Positions 53,291 through 64,000 of a DNA stretch of 64,000 bases are shown piece by piece; the stretch's first letter is position 1; each line of letters starts with the position of its first letter. The notes under the pieces were generated by a model. The model ran no database searches. It was given only the letters and a program-made list of their open reading frames with translations, and had not been told where the DNA came from. This DNA is from Cavia porcellus (lineage: Eukaryota; Chordata; Mammalia; Rodentia; Caviidae), in the NCBI RefSeq assembly GCF_034190915.1, contig NW_026947506.1, positions 12,399,501 through 12,463,500 of the forward strand, read 5' to 3'. A program made the position numbers and the translations under genes.

Positions 53291-54579
53291 TTGTTTTGTT
53301 GTCTTGTTTTGATCTGTTTTTCCCAATAATAAAAATGGATAGATATATGTAGATTCACACATGGGAAGAACTGCTAAACTATTTATGGGAATAAGTTATA
53401 TACTACATGCTGCTATGTTTTCCATGCTGTGATGAGATACCTGATGATTTCCTAACATCACTTCATATCATACCATGTACATTATGTTGCCTGATTTTCT
53501 TTCTCACTAGAGCCAATATTTGGCATTTAAGTAAACCCTTGTTTTCCTAATCATCAGAATTTAACTGTTATGTTTACATTACATCTTTACTTTGCTCTTA
53601 AGTTTTTCCCACATGCACCAAAAGTAAAGCATACTACTGTTAATTTCTGATTGCCCCATACTGACAGAACCATACCTTGTCTCCAAAAGCATATCAAAAA
53701 ATATATTAATATCCCCAGAAATTAAAAAATTTGGCATGATTTATGAGTAACCTTACTGTGAAATGAATTTTTCTTCAATGTGGAGTTGTTTTGCGAAAAA
53801 ATGTTGTTATTCGATGTATCATGCAAATGCCTTTATTTTATTCCTTGGTGCTGTGAACACATTATATATTTTGTAATTATTACTGTTTTTTCCTCAGACA
53901 TGGAAATAATGGCATGAAGGGAAACCTAAATTTTGAGCTGTCAGCACAGTAAAAAGTAAATTTGCTAAATTAAGGTTCAGATTGTGTTCTGTTTTACTGA
54001 ATTGTGAATTTATACAATGGCATATCTCTTTATTTATAAGGACCAGTGCCTGATGGTTGTGGTGTGTGCTGATTATCTTGAAACACATATACTGGACTAT
54101 GAATCACAGTTGGTTTCCTGTGGCCTGTGATTTTCACTTCCATTTTAACATTCCTGTAATTTGTAAAGTGTTTAATGCAGTGTGGATGAATGCAAAATCT
54201 ACTTAGGTTCCAATGGAATTGTGTTGTTAAAAACTGTGGTGTCATGAAAACACAAGTGAACAATGCATAGTACCCCTAATCCAGTGAAGATAGCTTGCCC
54301 AAGTCTCAGTTACCCTTGGAAAAATAAATTACTCACCTGTTGTATAATCATCACTAAAACTATATCTATTTTTTACCTGAAGTACCTGATATACTTCACA
54401 AAGCACATTGTCAACCTCTATGCACTACAGTATGTGGCCAGATTCCGTGCAGCACATTTCTGCTTACCATCAATGGGAAAATTTGGAGTTTGTTTATAGC
54501 TCATATTAGAATACTGAATCTATAAGACATGTATCTTGAGTGCATGGACTTTCTCATTTTACCATGAAAGTAAATTTTT
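53291..54579. other. No feature recognised
   Basis: A/T-rich sequence. Short ORFs are below the level I would report as genes. No SINE or LTR was recognised. Confidence 0.4.
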
Positions 54580-54690
54580 CTGGTTGATGCATGCTTGTAA
54601 TCCTAGCACCTCAGGGGGCTTAAATTAGTGGAAGAGGAAGTTGAGCCCAACCTACACAATTAGTGTGACCCTGTCTCACAATATATCTTC
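54580..54690 (+). mobile_element. B1-like SINE, old
   Basis: GGTTGATGCATGCTTGTAAT, then CCTAGCACCTCAGG and GACCCTGTCTCA match a diverged B1. Confidence 0.7.
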
Positions 54691-56169
54691 AAGTTCTGCA
54701 GATATAGACTAATGCTTTAGTTCTCTTCCCTTTCCCCCCAGCGTCAACATTTTTTAATACTCACAATTACACATCAGTAGTTGTCCTTTTGTCACTTGGA
54801 CACCTAGCAGTTATCCCCAAGCATCGTTTGGGAAGCACATTTGTTTATGCAATGACCATCCTGAGCATTATTGGAGCAGTTCTCAATTTAACCCATTCGT
54901 TCTTGTATTGAATACAGTGGAATTGTCACTTTTATATTCCTTGTTATTTTATAAAAATTAACAAAAAGTATGCAATTTTTGATCATGTTGTATTTAAATA
55001 ATTGCATTCGTAAGGAGTTACCTATAAAGATCATGCTAAAGGTGATTCCTTTAGACCCAGCATCAGTAGAGGATGAGATGGGATGATCACGGCTTTGAAG
55101 CTGACTTCGGGAGGCAACTGCTAAATGATTTAGCAGAGTGTGAAGCAGTTGTTTTTATCCCTGCATTTGAAGTTTAGGTAAACAAGTAAGTTGAGGTCAA
55201 GAATATAAATGTACAGTAGGACAAAAGAATCACCAATACAAATTGTGGTTTTTCTTTCACTCATGAAATGTACTTTTTTGGTAATTTGTGCAGCATTTTC
55301 AAATATGCCTCTAGTAGAGCAAAACATAGTGAAATATGAAAGTGCCACTTTCCATGTTCTGAATGTAGAGGTATTAAAAAACATTTTTCTTAATGCTATT
55401 GCTGCTATTTTGTGTAGAAAATAAGATAGAGTGACAGAACAAGCAAAAAGACTTTGTAAGATATTAATCCTCCTGCATAAACATAGAAGCCACAAAATTC
55501 AAACCAAAAAATGAAGAAATAAACTACAGAATGAGAGAAATTTTGCCTGTTACTCTCTGACAGCTAACATGTAAAACCAATAGAAACGTGAAAGGAACAC
55601 ACATTTTTCAGAATATGTACAAATTGCCAAGAAATACCAGAAGAACTAATGAGCATTTTTGCACAATAGAGAAACACAATTATGGACACCATTTCATTGC
55701 AGAGAGAACAAATCACCACAAGATCTAAGGTACCTACCTGAGACTACAGGAGAAAAGGGACCATTTAACCTTTTTGGTGGAAATGTAGGTAAGCAGTTCA
55801 ATTACTAGTGAAGTCAGTTTTTAAAGTATTCAAAAGACTAAAATTAGTAATTCTAATTAATGCAGTGCTTCCTTTAGGGTATCTCTTCCCCAAAGAGTTA
55901 AGGACATATTGCAGTGATTCATGCAGATTCCTGTTACTGCAGCAATAGTCATTTTTCTGTGGAGAGCAGCTGCAAGCACTGCACCATCACCACCAAATAC
56001 CAATGAAGAACAATAAATACTCACCAGTGTACTCCATTTGGTAAATGGAGTGACATTTTATTGTGAAATGGGCTGTAAGTTAGGTTTCCTAGTAGACTAC
56101 AGATCATTATAAATGTGATAGTCATGCTAATGTCACAAGGCCATCACTAGTACATACTATGTTCATTAG
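54691..56169. other. No gene recognised; possible B1 relic
   Basis: A weak B1-like stretch is at about 55030-55115. The rest has no recognised coding, LTR or RNA feature. Confidence 0.35.
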
Positions 56170-56325
56170 ATTTGATATATTTTTCTTTTGGAGGAAGCAT
56201 GTTGCTATTAAGTTCAGGCTGCCTTTGAAATCATTTTATAACCCAGAGTGGTCTCAAACAATTCTCCTTCCTCAGTGTCTCAAATACTGGGCACCACACA
56301 AGAGCCACCAGGCCTAGTTTAGATT
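56170..56325 (-). mobile_element. B1 SINE, reverse, diverged
   Basis: TTTTTCTTTTGGAGGAAGCA, then CTCAAACAATTCTCCTTCCT and CAAATACTGGGCACCACA read as a reverse B1. Confidence 0.7.
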
Positions 56326-57829
56326 TGGTGTAGTAACTGCATATTCAGCATATTTTATTTCAACTGTTTTTGCTCTTAAACTATTTCCACCTTTTACCTC
56401 CAGCATCTGTAGAAACCTCAGCCTTGTTGAGGTGGCGATGTGCATACCACATCCTCGTGACATTCTCGTGACATTCTCTCCTGGGTTCAGCGCTGTCACT
56501 GTACTGCAGTGAAACAGGTGTACATAACTGTTTCTTTTTCTACTTTCCTTAGAAAAGATTTTTAAAATTTCCTGGGATAATCAGAGGGTCAATAACCCTG
56601 TCTATAATTTCATTCAAATGCCCACATTTATGTAGTATGTAGGACACACAGATGGAAACATATCACATAGTTTCAGTGAGAGGTTTGTCAAAACAGATGT
56701 GAAGACTACTTTGTGAAGATTTGTGTTCCTGATTATTTCATTAGAATGAGCCTCAGGTTTTGTCACTGTTGTTTATGTGAAGCAGACCTGATGACCACTA
56801 TAATATATTAAGTGGTATAAAGTCTGTTTTGGATTTTAAGTATCTAAAGAAGTGCTCTGGTGCTGTGGCCCGCTTAGTAATGGTCAACTTGGATCACCCA
56901 GTGAATGAAGTCATCATGGTTTTGGGACAGAACATCCATTGAAGGATTATTTAAAACAGCATTAAAGAACTATAGGGAAAGGAGCTGGTCTGTTGATTTT
57001 CATGGAGAAGCTGGTAACACTGGTTTTCCAGATATGAACTCAGCCATCATCATCATCAAAGGAGGTCAGATCCTCATTTTTACTTTGCATGGCTACTGTT
57101 CCCTTTAGCAGATCTTTGGCCCTTATATTGAGCTTCATATTTTGGCTCCAGTGCTGATCACTCAGCATGGTGGCACAGATCCTATGACCAAGGGAACAGA
57201 GTTTCTAGCCTCCAACACTGAACTTTGAGCCTTCCTAGTGTACAACCTAGTGAGACTTGCATGAGACATTGTAAGTGCCTCTAGGTCTCCAGGTAAACTG
57301 TTGATGGTCCTTGCCATGGGCTCGAATTCTTCAGCTGTAATTGTACTGGATATTGTCATAGCATTCAATTGCTCAGCTGTATTTTTTGGTCTCTAGTATC
57401 TGAAAAGCTCTACATCTCTCTCAATCTGACTTTCTGGGATGAATATTTTAAAATTATCTTATCAATTATAAGTTCCATATTAAGCCTCTTTCCTTGCAAA
57501 CCCTGACTATAACAGATGGGAAAGCATAGGATGTGACATTTTTGAGACATGAGAAAGTATTTAGTTACCTAATGTTATATGTCATTTTTCTCTTTAGAGA
57601 AACCCAGCTATATGAATAATTTGGTTTTGAAGACTGTTGATAGATCCTCCACCACTATCAAGCCATTACCTTGTGTGTTGCACGGGCAAGAAGTAGGTGT
57701 GTTAGGAGCCTGGCATGGTGCTGCCAGTCACCTGAAAATCAGCCTTTGCAGCCTATGCTGTCTGACCTCTGTGTGCCTAAATTATCACTAAAGGATGCAC
57801 TCACAGTGGCAGTCATTTTATATTGACAA
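56326..57829. other. No feature recognised
   Basis: A segment at about 56870-57110 has a 67-codon frame of unknown nature, and 57162-57368 has a reverse frame of the same kind. I could not link either to a known gene, so neither is called. Confidence 0.35.
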
Positions 57830-60548
57830 ATAATTTGCAAGTCTCTCAGGTATTTTAGTGATGTTGCTGATGTGAAGAAAAATGTAGGATGCACAACCTG
57901 ATTTCCCAAAAATAATTATGATAGCAGCATAGACCTATCTGAACTCATGAAAATTCAGCTATAGGTTGCCCTTATTCCATCAAGAATTTGCCTTGAACCT
58001 AAGTGGTTACGCAATGTTTGTTAGACTTCTACAAGCACAAGAGGGATAAGTTTCTCAGAGCCTCCCTGCTCCTTTTGGGTTCACATTTAGACAGGTGTAA
58101 CAATGCCCTGTTTCTGTGCTCAGCAGAACTCATGTCTTTGCTTCAAACTACTGCTTCTTCCATCAATGCAATTTTAACATTGTGGGGGTAATTTCCTTGT
58201 GTTACTCAAACAGCTCTAGGTAAAATGTCATCTCTTCAATTAAGCTAATGGATTTCACATTACCTTTTCTCATTTTCTTACAGCATCTTGTACTTTTCAT
58301 TTTTCTATATTATCACCACAGTGAATTTCATACTCATTTGGTATGAAAATATTATGCATGCTGAGAAAGAGTATTGACCAAAAACAAAGTTTTACCTGGG
58401 TCTCAGCATCGCCTGGCTCACACTGCCATATTCTCTTCTGGTGAACATGGTGACTAAGCATGAATGTGATGAGGTAGGGCAAATGTCTGTCAGTATTCAG
58501 TAAGATAGAAAGGCTATGTTTAGGAGTGACAGAAGGTGGCGGTGTTTGAATGAGACCTGAGTGATGTGCACTTGTGATTCATGCAGTTATTTAAAAACTT
58601 GTTGGAGCCATTGAAGCTGAGTACACGTGCAGGGCTCTGGCATAGCCTGAGCAGGATTGATCTGAGAATGAGGAGACACTCAGTGAGCATGATAGGTCAT
58701 AGCTGAGGCCACCTGGAGAATTGCTGGATAGTTTTCCTTAATTAGCATCATTTGTTGCTCTGAAGGTTCCTTGAAACCCTCCCAAGACCCTGCTCAGGTT
58801 TTCTCCATTGTCCACTCAACTACTTCCCTGTTCTGATTAAATATGGGGTGCTCAGGATCAGTCAGCCAGCTGGCGTGAATAATTATGAGCTCTGCCAAGG
58901 ATTTAATCCTCATGCATTGCTAAAGATTTTATCACTTGTTTCATTCTTTTGGGCCTTCACATTGCACCTGTTTGAGGGGTTGAGGATCTAGGCCTGGATC
59001 CCAACAGCTTGATACCTAAACAGGGACTTTAAAGTGAAGATGGCTGCTCTCAATGGTGACTTACATTTGCTGGGGTAGTAAATTGCCCCCAAAGCATGTC
59101 TATTTCATTTTGTTTGGAAAATCCCTTCATTTTCTTAAAAAAAATCCCTTCACCTGTGAATTCATGATGAATCCTATATCTGAAACGCAACAGAAACATA
59201 TCAAAGAACTGCTTTTCTTTAGAAAGGTGAGCCCTGTTACTTCCAAAGATATTTTGGTGCAGCTCTTGTGGGAAATTCTAGATCATTGTTCTTAAGGTGG
59301 GTGTGGTCACTATGAGAGTTTGGGGAAAATAGGTAAACTGCTGCATTGAGGAGCCTTGAGCTCTGATCTCTGTCTTGCACACCTGGTATCTTTGCTGAGG
59401 TGATATTTGGCAGGCAGGCACATGGAACATGCCATGGTTGGATTCCCAGTTTTCATGGATGCACCACTTCTGGTGCTTCTCCACCTCCCCTGGCACTGCC
59501 TCCACAAGAGGCAAACCTTGCAAAACCTCTGGGCAACACTTTACCTGTTCTAACTCCCATGCAAAAGGGGGCTCAAGAAGCTAAACAACATGGGGAATTA
59601 ATTGCTTGTCCTATTTTGCATCAGTGACAAGAGACCCACTTTGAAGGTTTTCAGTAACAGTTTGAAGAGTTAAAATGGCCTGCAAATTAAGCTCAGTGGC
59701 ATAAACACCTACCTGGAAACTGCAAGATTATAAATTGAATCCCCTCTTCCAAAAGAAAAAAACAAAAAAGATAAAGAGTTTTAAAAAGGCTGTCAAGGAA
59801 TATGGACTTAAAAGTACTTTTGTAATAGGCATTATTGAGGGTATCAGTCATGGTTATGAAATGAACCCTTTGGAGTGGAAAGCCTTAGTGCATACTATTG
59901 TCACTCAAACCCAACATCAGGTGTGGCTCTAAGAATATACTGATGCTGTGGGCAAGCAAGCTATAAATAATTTAGATTGCAATAATGCTATAGGAGCTAC
60001 TGAATTATGGGGAGAGAGCTTTTTCAGAAATTTGCCAAAAATTCATTGCCACCCTGAGGCTCTTACCTTCAAATGGCTTAAATTGCTTTAAAAGCTTGAA
60101 AAAGAATCCTTGAAGGCCTGCATACAAAAGGTTCCTTTAGCACTATTAAACAGGAGGACACTGAACCTTGCCTTACCTTTATACAATGATAAATTAAGCT
60201 AGTGAAGGCCATGTGGAAAACACAGCAGCAGCGTATATCTTGTTAAAGAAATTAACATACAAAAATGCAAACCAAGACTACAAAAATGCTTTAAAAGACA
60301 TTTCTATGAAACCTGACACTGCCTTGGAAATCCCTAGTAAGTTTTATGAGGTCTCTACTACTTTTCATGATTCTTTGCTTCCTGTGACAGCTGGCCTGGT
60401 TTTTTCCTGTTCAGATGCATCAAAAACAGGCACTTTTGTGATTCCTGCTGTCACTGAGGCTGATTAAACAGTCATATTGTTGAATCAGTTTTGATCTCTC
60501 TTACCCATTCAACTAAATGTTTCTGAATCTGTAGCTCAACTAATTGTC

Positions 60549-60911
60549 TTGCCTTATATCTCCTTTAAAGCTTGTCATGCTATTTGTGGAAATCAAGGAT
60601 TTGGCTGCACTCTGGTTTCTACTGCTATTCCCCTAGCAGATGCATGCCAAAGCCTCTCTTTAACTATTGACAACCTATCATTTTCAGGTTTGCTACACAC
60701 TGGAGCTGAGGTTTCCCTTTTACTTCACTCATCTGGTGACACTTTATTTGACATTGTCAGTGCTATTCCCTCTCATCTCTTGAGATGTACTGGAACACCT
60801 ATAGTCCTTAGAATTGATTTAATCAGTACTGTCTTACCACTTACCAAGGCTGAGTTTTCCTTTTTGCTGTCCTCTGCTGTTCCCTCTGCAAACACAGAGC
60901 TGGGGATTTAG
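60549..60911 (+). pseudogene. dUTPase-protease fusion remnant of the second ERV copy
   Basis: The dUTPase C-terminal glycine-rich motif (about residue 17) is followed by a protease with GLLHTGAE (near residue 48). The catalytic aspartate is a histidine. The frame ends inside the protease, where an ID SINE body (60898-60962) starts. It is non-functional. Confidence 0.7.
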
Positions 60912-60962
60912 CTCTGTGGCATGCATGCCTGCCTTGCAAGTGGACAGTCATGATTTTGTTCC
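60898..60962 (+). mobile_element. ID SINE, truncated by an L1 3' end
   Basis: Same insertion as 5983-6062 in copy 1 (GGGGATTTAGCTCTGTGGCA). Here it stops abruptly after CATGATTTTGTT. Confidence 0.85.
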
Positions 60963-61145
60963 ACTGCTCTTTGAATCCAAATTTTATGTAATCCACTGTT
61001 TTATCTTGAACACTTATTTGTAAGAGGATAATATGTAAACATCAACCCGTGATTTCTTACAGTTTAGTTTTTCTTTGAAAGCATATATTCTTTCTACATG
61101 TTTTGTTTACTCTGTTTTAATTTAAAAATAAAAAAGAATATCTCT
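60963..61145 (+). mobile_element. L1 3' end fragment replacing ERV pol
   Basis: Matches the last 180 bases of the L1-type 3' terminus (GTAAGAGGATAATATGTAAA) and ends TTTAAAAATAAAAAAGAATA. ERV sequence resumes at about 61145, corresponding to about 7165 in copy 1. So an insertion coincided with loss of about 1.1 kb. Confidence 0.8.
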
Positions 61146-62262
61146 TCTCTTTAAACAGTTAAAGAAGAAAAATGCACTTCCTGCACAGGTTTTTACTATT
61201 CTCTTTATGGTGCTATTTACTGTAACTCAATTGTCTGTCCCAATGAGGCTGTCTTCTTCCCTGATTCAAATACATTCTTAATAGTATATACTTCTGACAA
61301 AGCCTTTTGTATTATACAAAACTCCCCAAGACCCATGGGGGCCGGGGCTGATGCCTCTGCTGATCTGGGGAAGGGGGACCCTCTGTGTTTTGCTAAGGCC
61401 TTGTGTGGGTTCCTGCTGATTGTGTTTGCCCTGCATGGAATGAGTTGGCATCATGGGCTACACAACGTAATTCCAAAATTTCACCTCTCCCTGAATCAGG
61501 CCTTGGATCCTTTTTTACAATATCTCTGCTAGTTAGTCTAAAACAAATCCAACTGGTTGATTTATAGTTGTAGATTCTAAATTTGTAGGAAGCTATTGTA
61601 ATTTGGCTTGATTAAGGATATGCTTGATTGTACTCTGATTTTGTAAGATGTTTGTTAGTCTGAACATATATCAGTTGCCTGTTTGTCCAGTATGTTTGTA
61701 AGCAGTAGCTGGGAGTTGCTCAGCTAGTGATTGTTCATACCTGTGAATCAGAAAGCAAAAATGGCCATACAGAAGTGCTCAAGTAGCAAAGAACATCTGT
61801 GAAACCACCTGAGGATATGGGGTGCTTGAGGTGACCAGGTGTTCTAGCACTGGGAGCATGGGGTGTACAAGGGCAGCTAGTTTAACAAAGGGGAATGGTG
61901 CAGGTACATAAATGGCCTCTGGGGAACTTAAATGTCCTCACAGACCCCTACAAGTTGTGTGCTGATTTCTGTGTTTGTTTAAATCCACACAGATCATCTG
62001 TCTGTTTGTCCATTTGTCCACTCTGTGAACAGCTGTTCCTTTCATTTTAAGCTCAGTAAATTTTCTCTTTTTACATGTTTGTATTTTTTGATCAAAGATT
62101 TGTTTGGGTTGTGAATTTACAATGCATGGTTTCACATTGGTTGCCAGAAATGTCACAAAGCCTGGGAATAGGAATGCAATATAGTGTTATTCATCGCTGA
62201 CTTTATAGTCTCATTATTTAGAAATTATATTATTAGGATGAATAAACAAAGTCCCAGGGGAG

Positions 62263-64000
62263 AAATGGTGGTGGATAGATAACAGCAGGGTACAGAAGCT
62301 CTCTGAGATAGTCAACTTGGAATCACAAAAATAATATGGCATAGTGAGTCTCAGACAGAGGGAGATAGACCCTCACAACCCTAATGAAAACTAAGGAGAG
62401 AAACCATTTAAAAATACAGTCCCAGTGTTACTATTGGAACAGCTACAGTCTTGGAGCTGCCACTTGAACTCACTGCCACTGCTACACTTGATCTCATGCA
62501 GCCAAGATTTATGGAACTACACCAAAGTTCACCAGTTTCAATTCACTGGAGACATTTGCACTGAGGATGGGAGCCAGTGATCTGAACTGAGAGCTAAGCT
62601 GGCAGGAAACCCTGCATTGACCTTCAGTGAGTGACAGGAATAAAAACCCTTCCATAAAGAAAAAGGAGCTCCAACAGATGACATTCTCCTACCAGGAAAA
62701 TTGTACAGAACAAGAGGCTGCAGTGACTTCAGTCAGTTTCTCCCTTTTCAAGTGGGACTGGTGGGGAGCACCTGACCTGGGTCACACCTCAGACTGAGAC
62801 CAATAGGCTAGCCTGTACCAGTACCAATGCCTGTAAGTACACGATAATGCAGTGAAGCCTCCAACAGGTTGACTAACCCAGATGGGCAGGCCCAGCATAG
62901 ACTGCCCTGGTCTGTATCTCCATGTTCTTGCCCAGTGCAGTGTAGTCAGCACTTCAGACAAACTGTAACCAACAAACAAAGAAGATGGGCCTCCTATATA
63001 CACCTGTAGGGAAGGAACAAAATATATGAAAAGAGGCAGCAAAAGAAAGGGTTCCCACTCCCCAATCCTGAGAACATTGATCCAGGAAAAGTAAATGCAA
63101 AGGAAAATGAAGACAGCAAACATGCAATATCAGACATGGCACCAGTAGACATAAAGCAATATCTTCAGGAACTCATAGACAATTTCAAAGGTGAAGTATT
63201 TAACAATGTAAAGCAAGATACAAATAGAATAATTAATGAAATGCTAAGCACCTCTCAAGAAAAACATGGAAGAAAAGAAGAACCATCTTCCAAAAAAGAG
63301 GAGAAATGTTTCATGAGGAAAATAGAGAAAAGATAGAATAAAGGAAGCTGGTTCAAAGAGACTACTAGGAATTTTAAAACTCCATTGAAAGCTAGCAAAA
63401 CTGCTTGAAAGAAACTAAGGATAGATTATCCATACTAGAGGACAGGTTGGCACTGTGGGATCATGAAAGGAAAAAGTTCTTAAAAATAACAAGGAAACAA
63501 GCAGTAACATTACAAAGGTTAAAAGATGACAAGAAGTTTTATAACTTAATAATAACTAATGTGAATGAAGAAGGAGGGGTACAAGCAAAGGAACTACAAA
63601 GTCTATTCACAAAAACAGTAAAGGAAAACTTCCCAAGAATAGGAAAAGGAAAAGATATCCAGGTGTATCAGGCATACAGAACTCCAGCCACCTAAACCAA
63701 AGCAGAACTACATATAGGCATATAATAATCAAGATCCCAGAAATCCAATATAATAACAGAATATTAAAAGCTGTCAGAGACAAGAAACAGATCATTTATA
63801 AGGGAAATACCATCAGAATTGCATCAGACTTCTCAGCACAAACCATCAAATCAAGAAGACAATGGAGTGAATCATTCCAAGTCCTGTTTTTATAGCTCCA
63901 TACTATCTATAAAGCTGTATTTCTATTATACTGTTATGCACTGATATATTCAATTATACTTTATCTAATGATATAGCCATTTCTATTGATGATAACAAGA
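62263..64000 (+). mobile_element. Second HAL1-like L1 element, cut by the window end
   Basis: The 5' UTR at 62263-63015 aligns with 48300-49035. ORF1 fragments run from about 63016 to 63880, with open stretches 63136-63336 and 63405-63695. At about 63880, inside the ORF1 C-terminal domain (after SESFQV), the sequence jumps to 3' UTR text resembling 51000-51060. There is no ORF2. The 3' end is beyond the window. Confidence 0.8.
63016..63880 (+). pseudogene. L1 ORF1 of the second HAL1-like element, broken
   Basis: Coiled-coil-like segment 63405-63500 (KDRLSILEDRLALWDHE), then the RRM-like part (FYNLIITNVNEEG, VYQAYRTPAT) and the start of the C-terminal domain (near 63800, NTIRIASDFSAQTIKS). 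Frame changes occur at about 63340 and 63695. Confidence 0.8.

Larger units (their letters stand above)
57830..62262 (+). repeat. Segmental duplication, copy 2 (partner 2855-10490)
   Basis: Direct-orientation partner of copy 1. It carries the flank (57830-58599), the old class II ERV from its 5' LTR to its 3' internal part, and stops at 62262 where an L1-type element begins. It lacks the MaLR, proving the empty site. About 1.1 kb of RNase H and integrase sequence is replaced by an L1 3' end. Confidence 0.85.
58600..62262 (+). mobile_element. Old class II ERV, second copy, truncated
   Basis: The 5' LTR is at 58600-59008 with a lysine-type primer site at 59010-59027. A gag remnant lies at 59410-60465 (VKEYGLKSTF near 59795 and LTYKNANQDYK near 60250) and a dUTPase-protease remnant at 60470-60905. 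The 120-codon frame at 60549-60911 shows QGFGCT of the dUTPase end and GLLHTGAE of the protease. This copy preserves the dUTPase-protease segment better than copy 1. The 3' LTR is not present in the window. Confidence 0.85.

Noticed and set aside
56905..57368. Possible retrocopy with frames on both strands
   Set aside because: No recognisable protein motif, no poly(A) tail and no target duplication; not enough to call.

Overview
The window is mammalian nuclear DNA from a rodent. The evidence is 7SL-derived B1 SINEs together with many tRNA-like ID SINEs, a rodent-style L1, and several families of endogenous retrovirus (ERV). The ID and L1 variants do not look like those of mouse or rat, so I lean to a non-murid rodent; the species is not determined. 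There are no bacterial genes, CRISPR arrays or operons. Most of the annotated ORF-like stretches are retroelement debris.

Layout. 1-2850: 3' half of an L1. 2855-12248: copy 1 of a segmental duplication, carrying an old betaretrovirus-like ERV that was itself invaded by a complete MaLR element (8120-10330). 12880-15735: an L1 rearranged into opposite orientations and split by SINEs. 16270-28950 (unit A) and 28955-43195 (unit B): a tandem duplication of the promoter half of a KRAB zinc-finger gene. Unit A holds a young internally deleted class II ERV (23470-27143) and unit B an older gammaretrovirus-like ERV (32546-38748). 39979-46736: a KRAB zinc-finger gene that can be assembled across four exons in one frame (534 codons), followed by decayed further fingers to 47516. 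48300-51554: a complete L1-type element that has ORF1 but no ORF2 (HAL1-like), with a 16-bp target duplication. 52040-57830: L1 3'-end fragments, B1 copies and sequence I cannot identify. 57830-62262: copy 2 of the segmental duplication. 62263-64000: a second ORF1-only L1-type element running off the window.

How it fits together. The only plausible functional protein-coding gene is the KRAB zinc-finger gene: exon 1 supplies the ATG, exon 2 the KRAB-A box, exon 3 a degenerate KRAB-b-like segment and exon 4 fifteen finger motifs. Its promoter and first exon exist twice in the same orientation (22913-22915 and 39979-39981), so the upstream copy could act as an alternative promoter. Retroelements that such proteins usually silence sit all around it. 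The two duplications serve as internal controls: three ERV insertions (MaLR, young class II ERV, gammaretrovirus-like ERV) and several smaller insertions have an empty or uninterrupted homologous site elsewhere in the window, which fixes their ends, target duplications and relative order.
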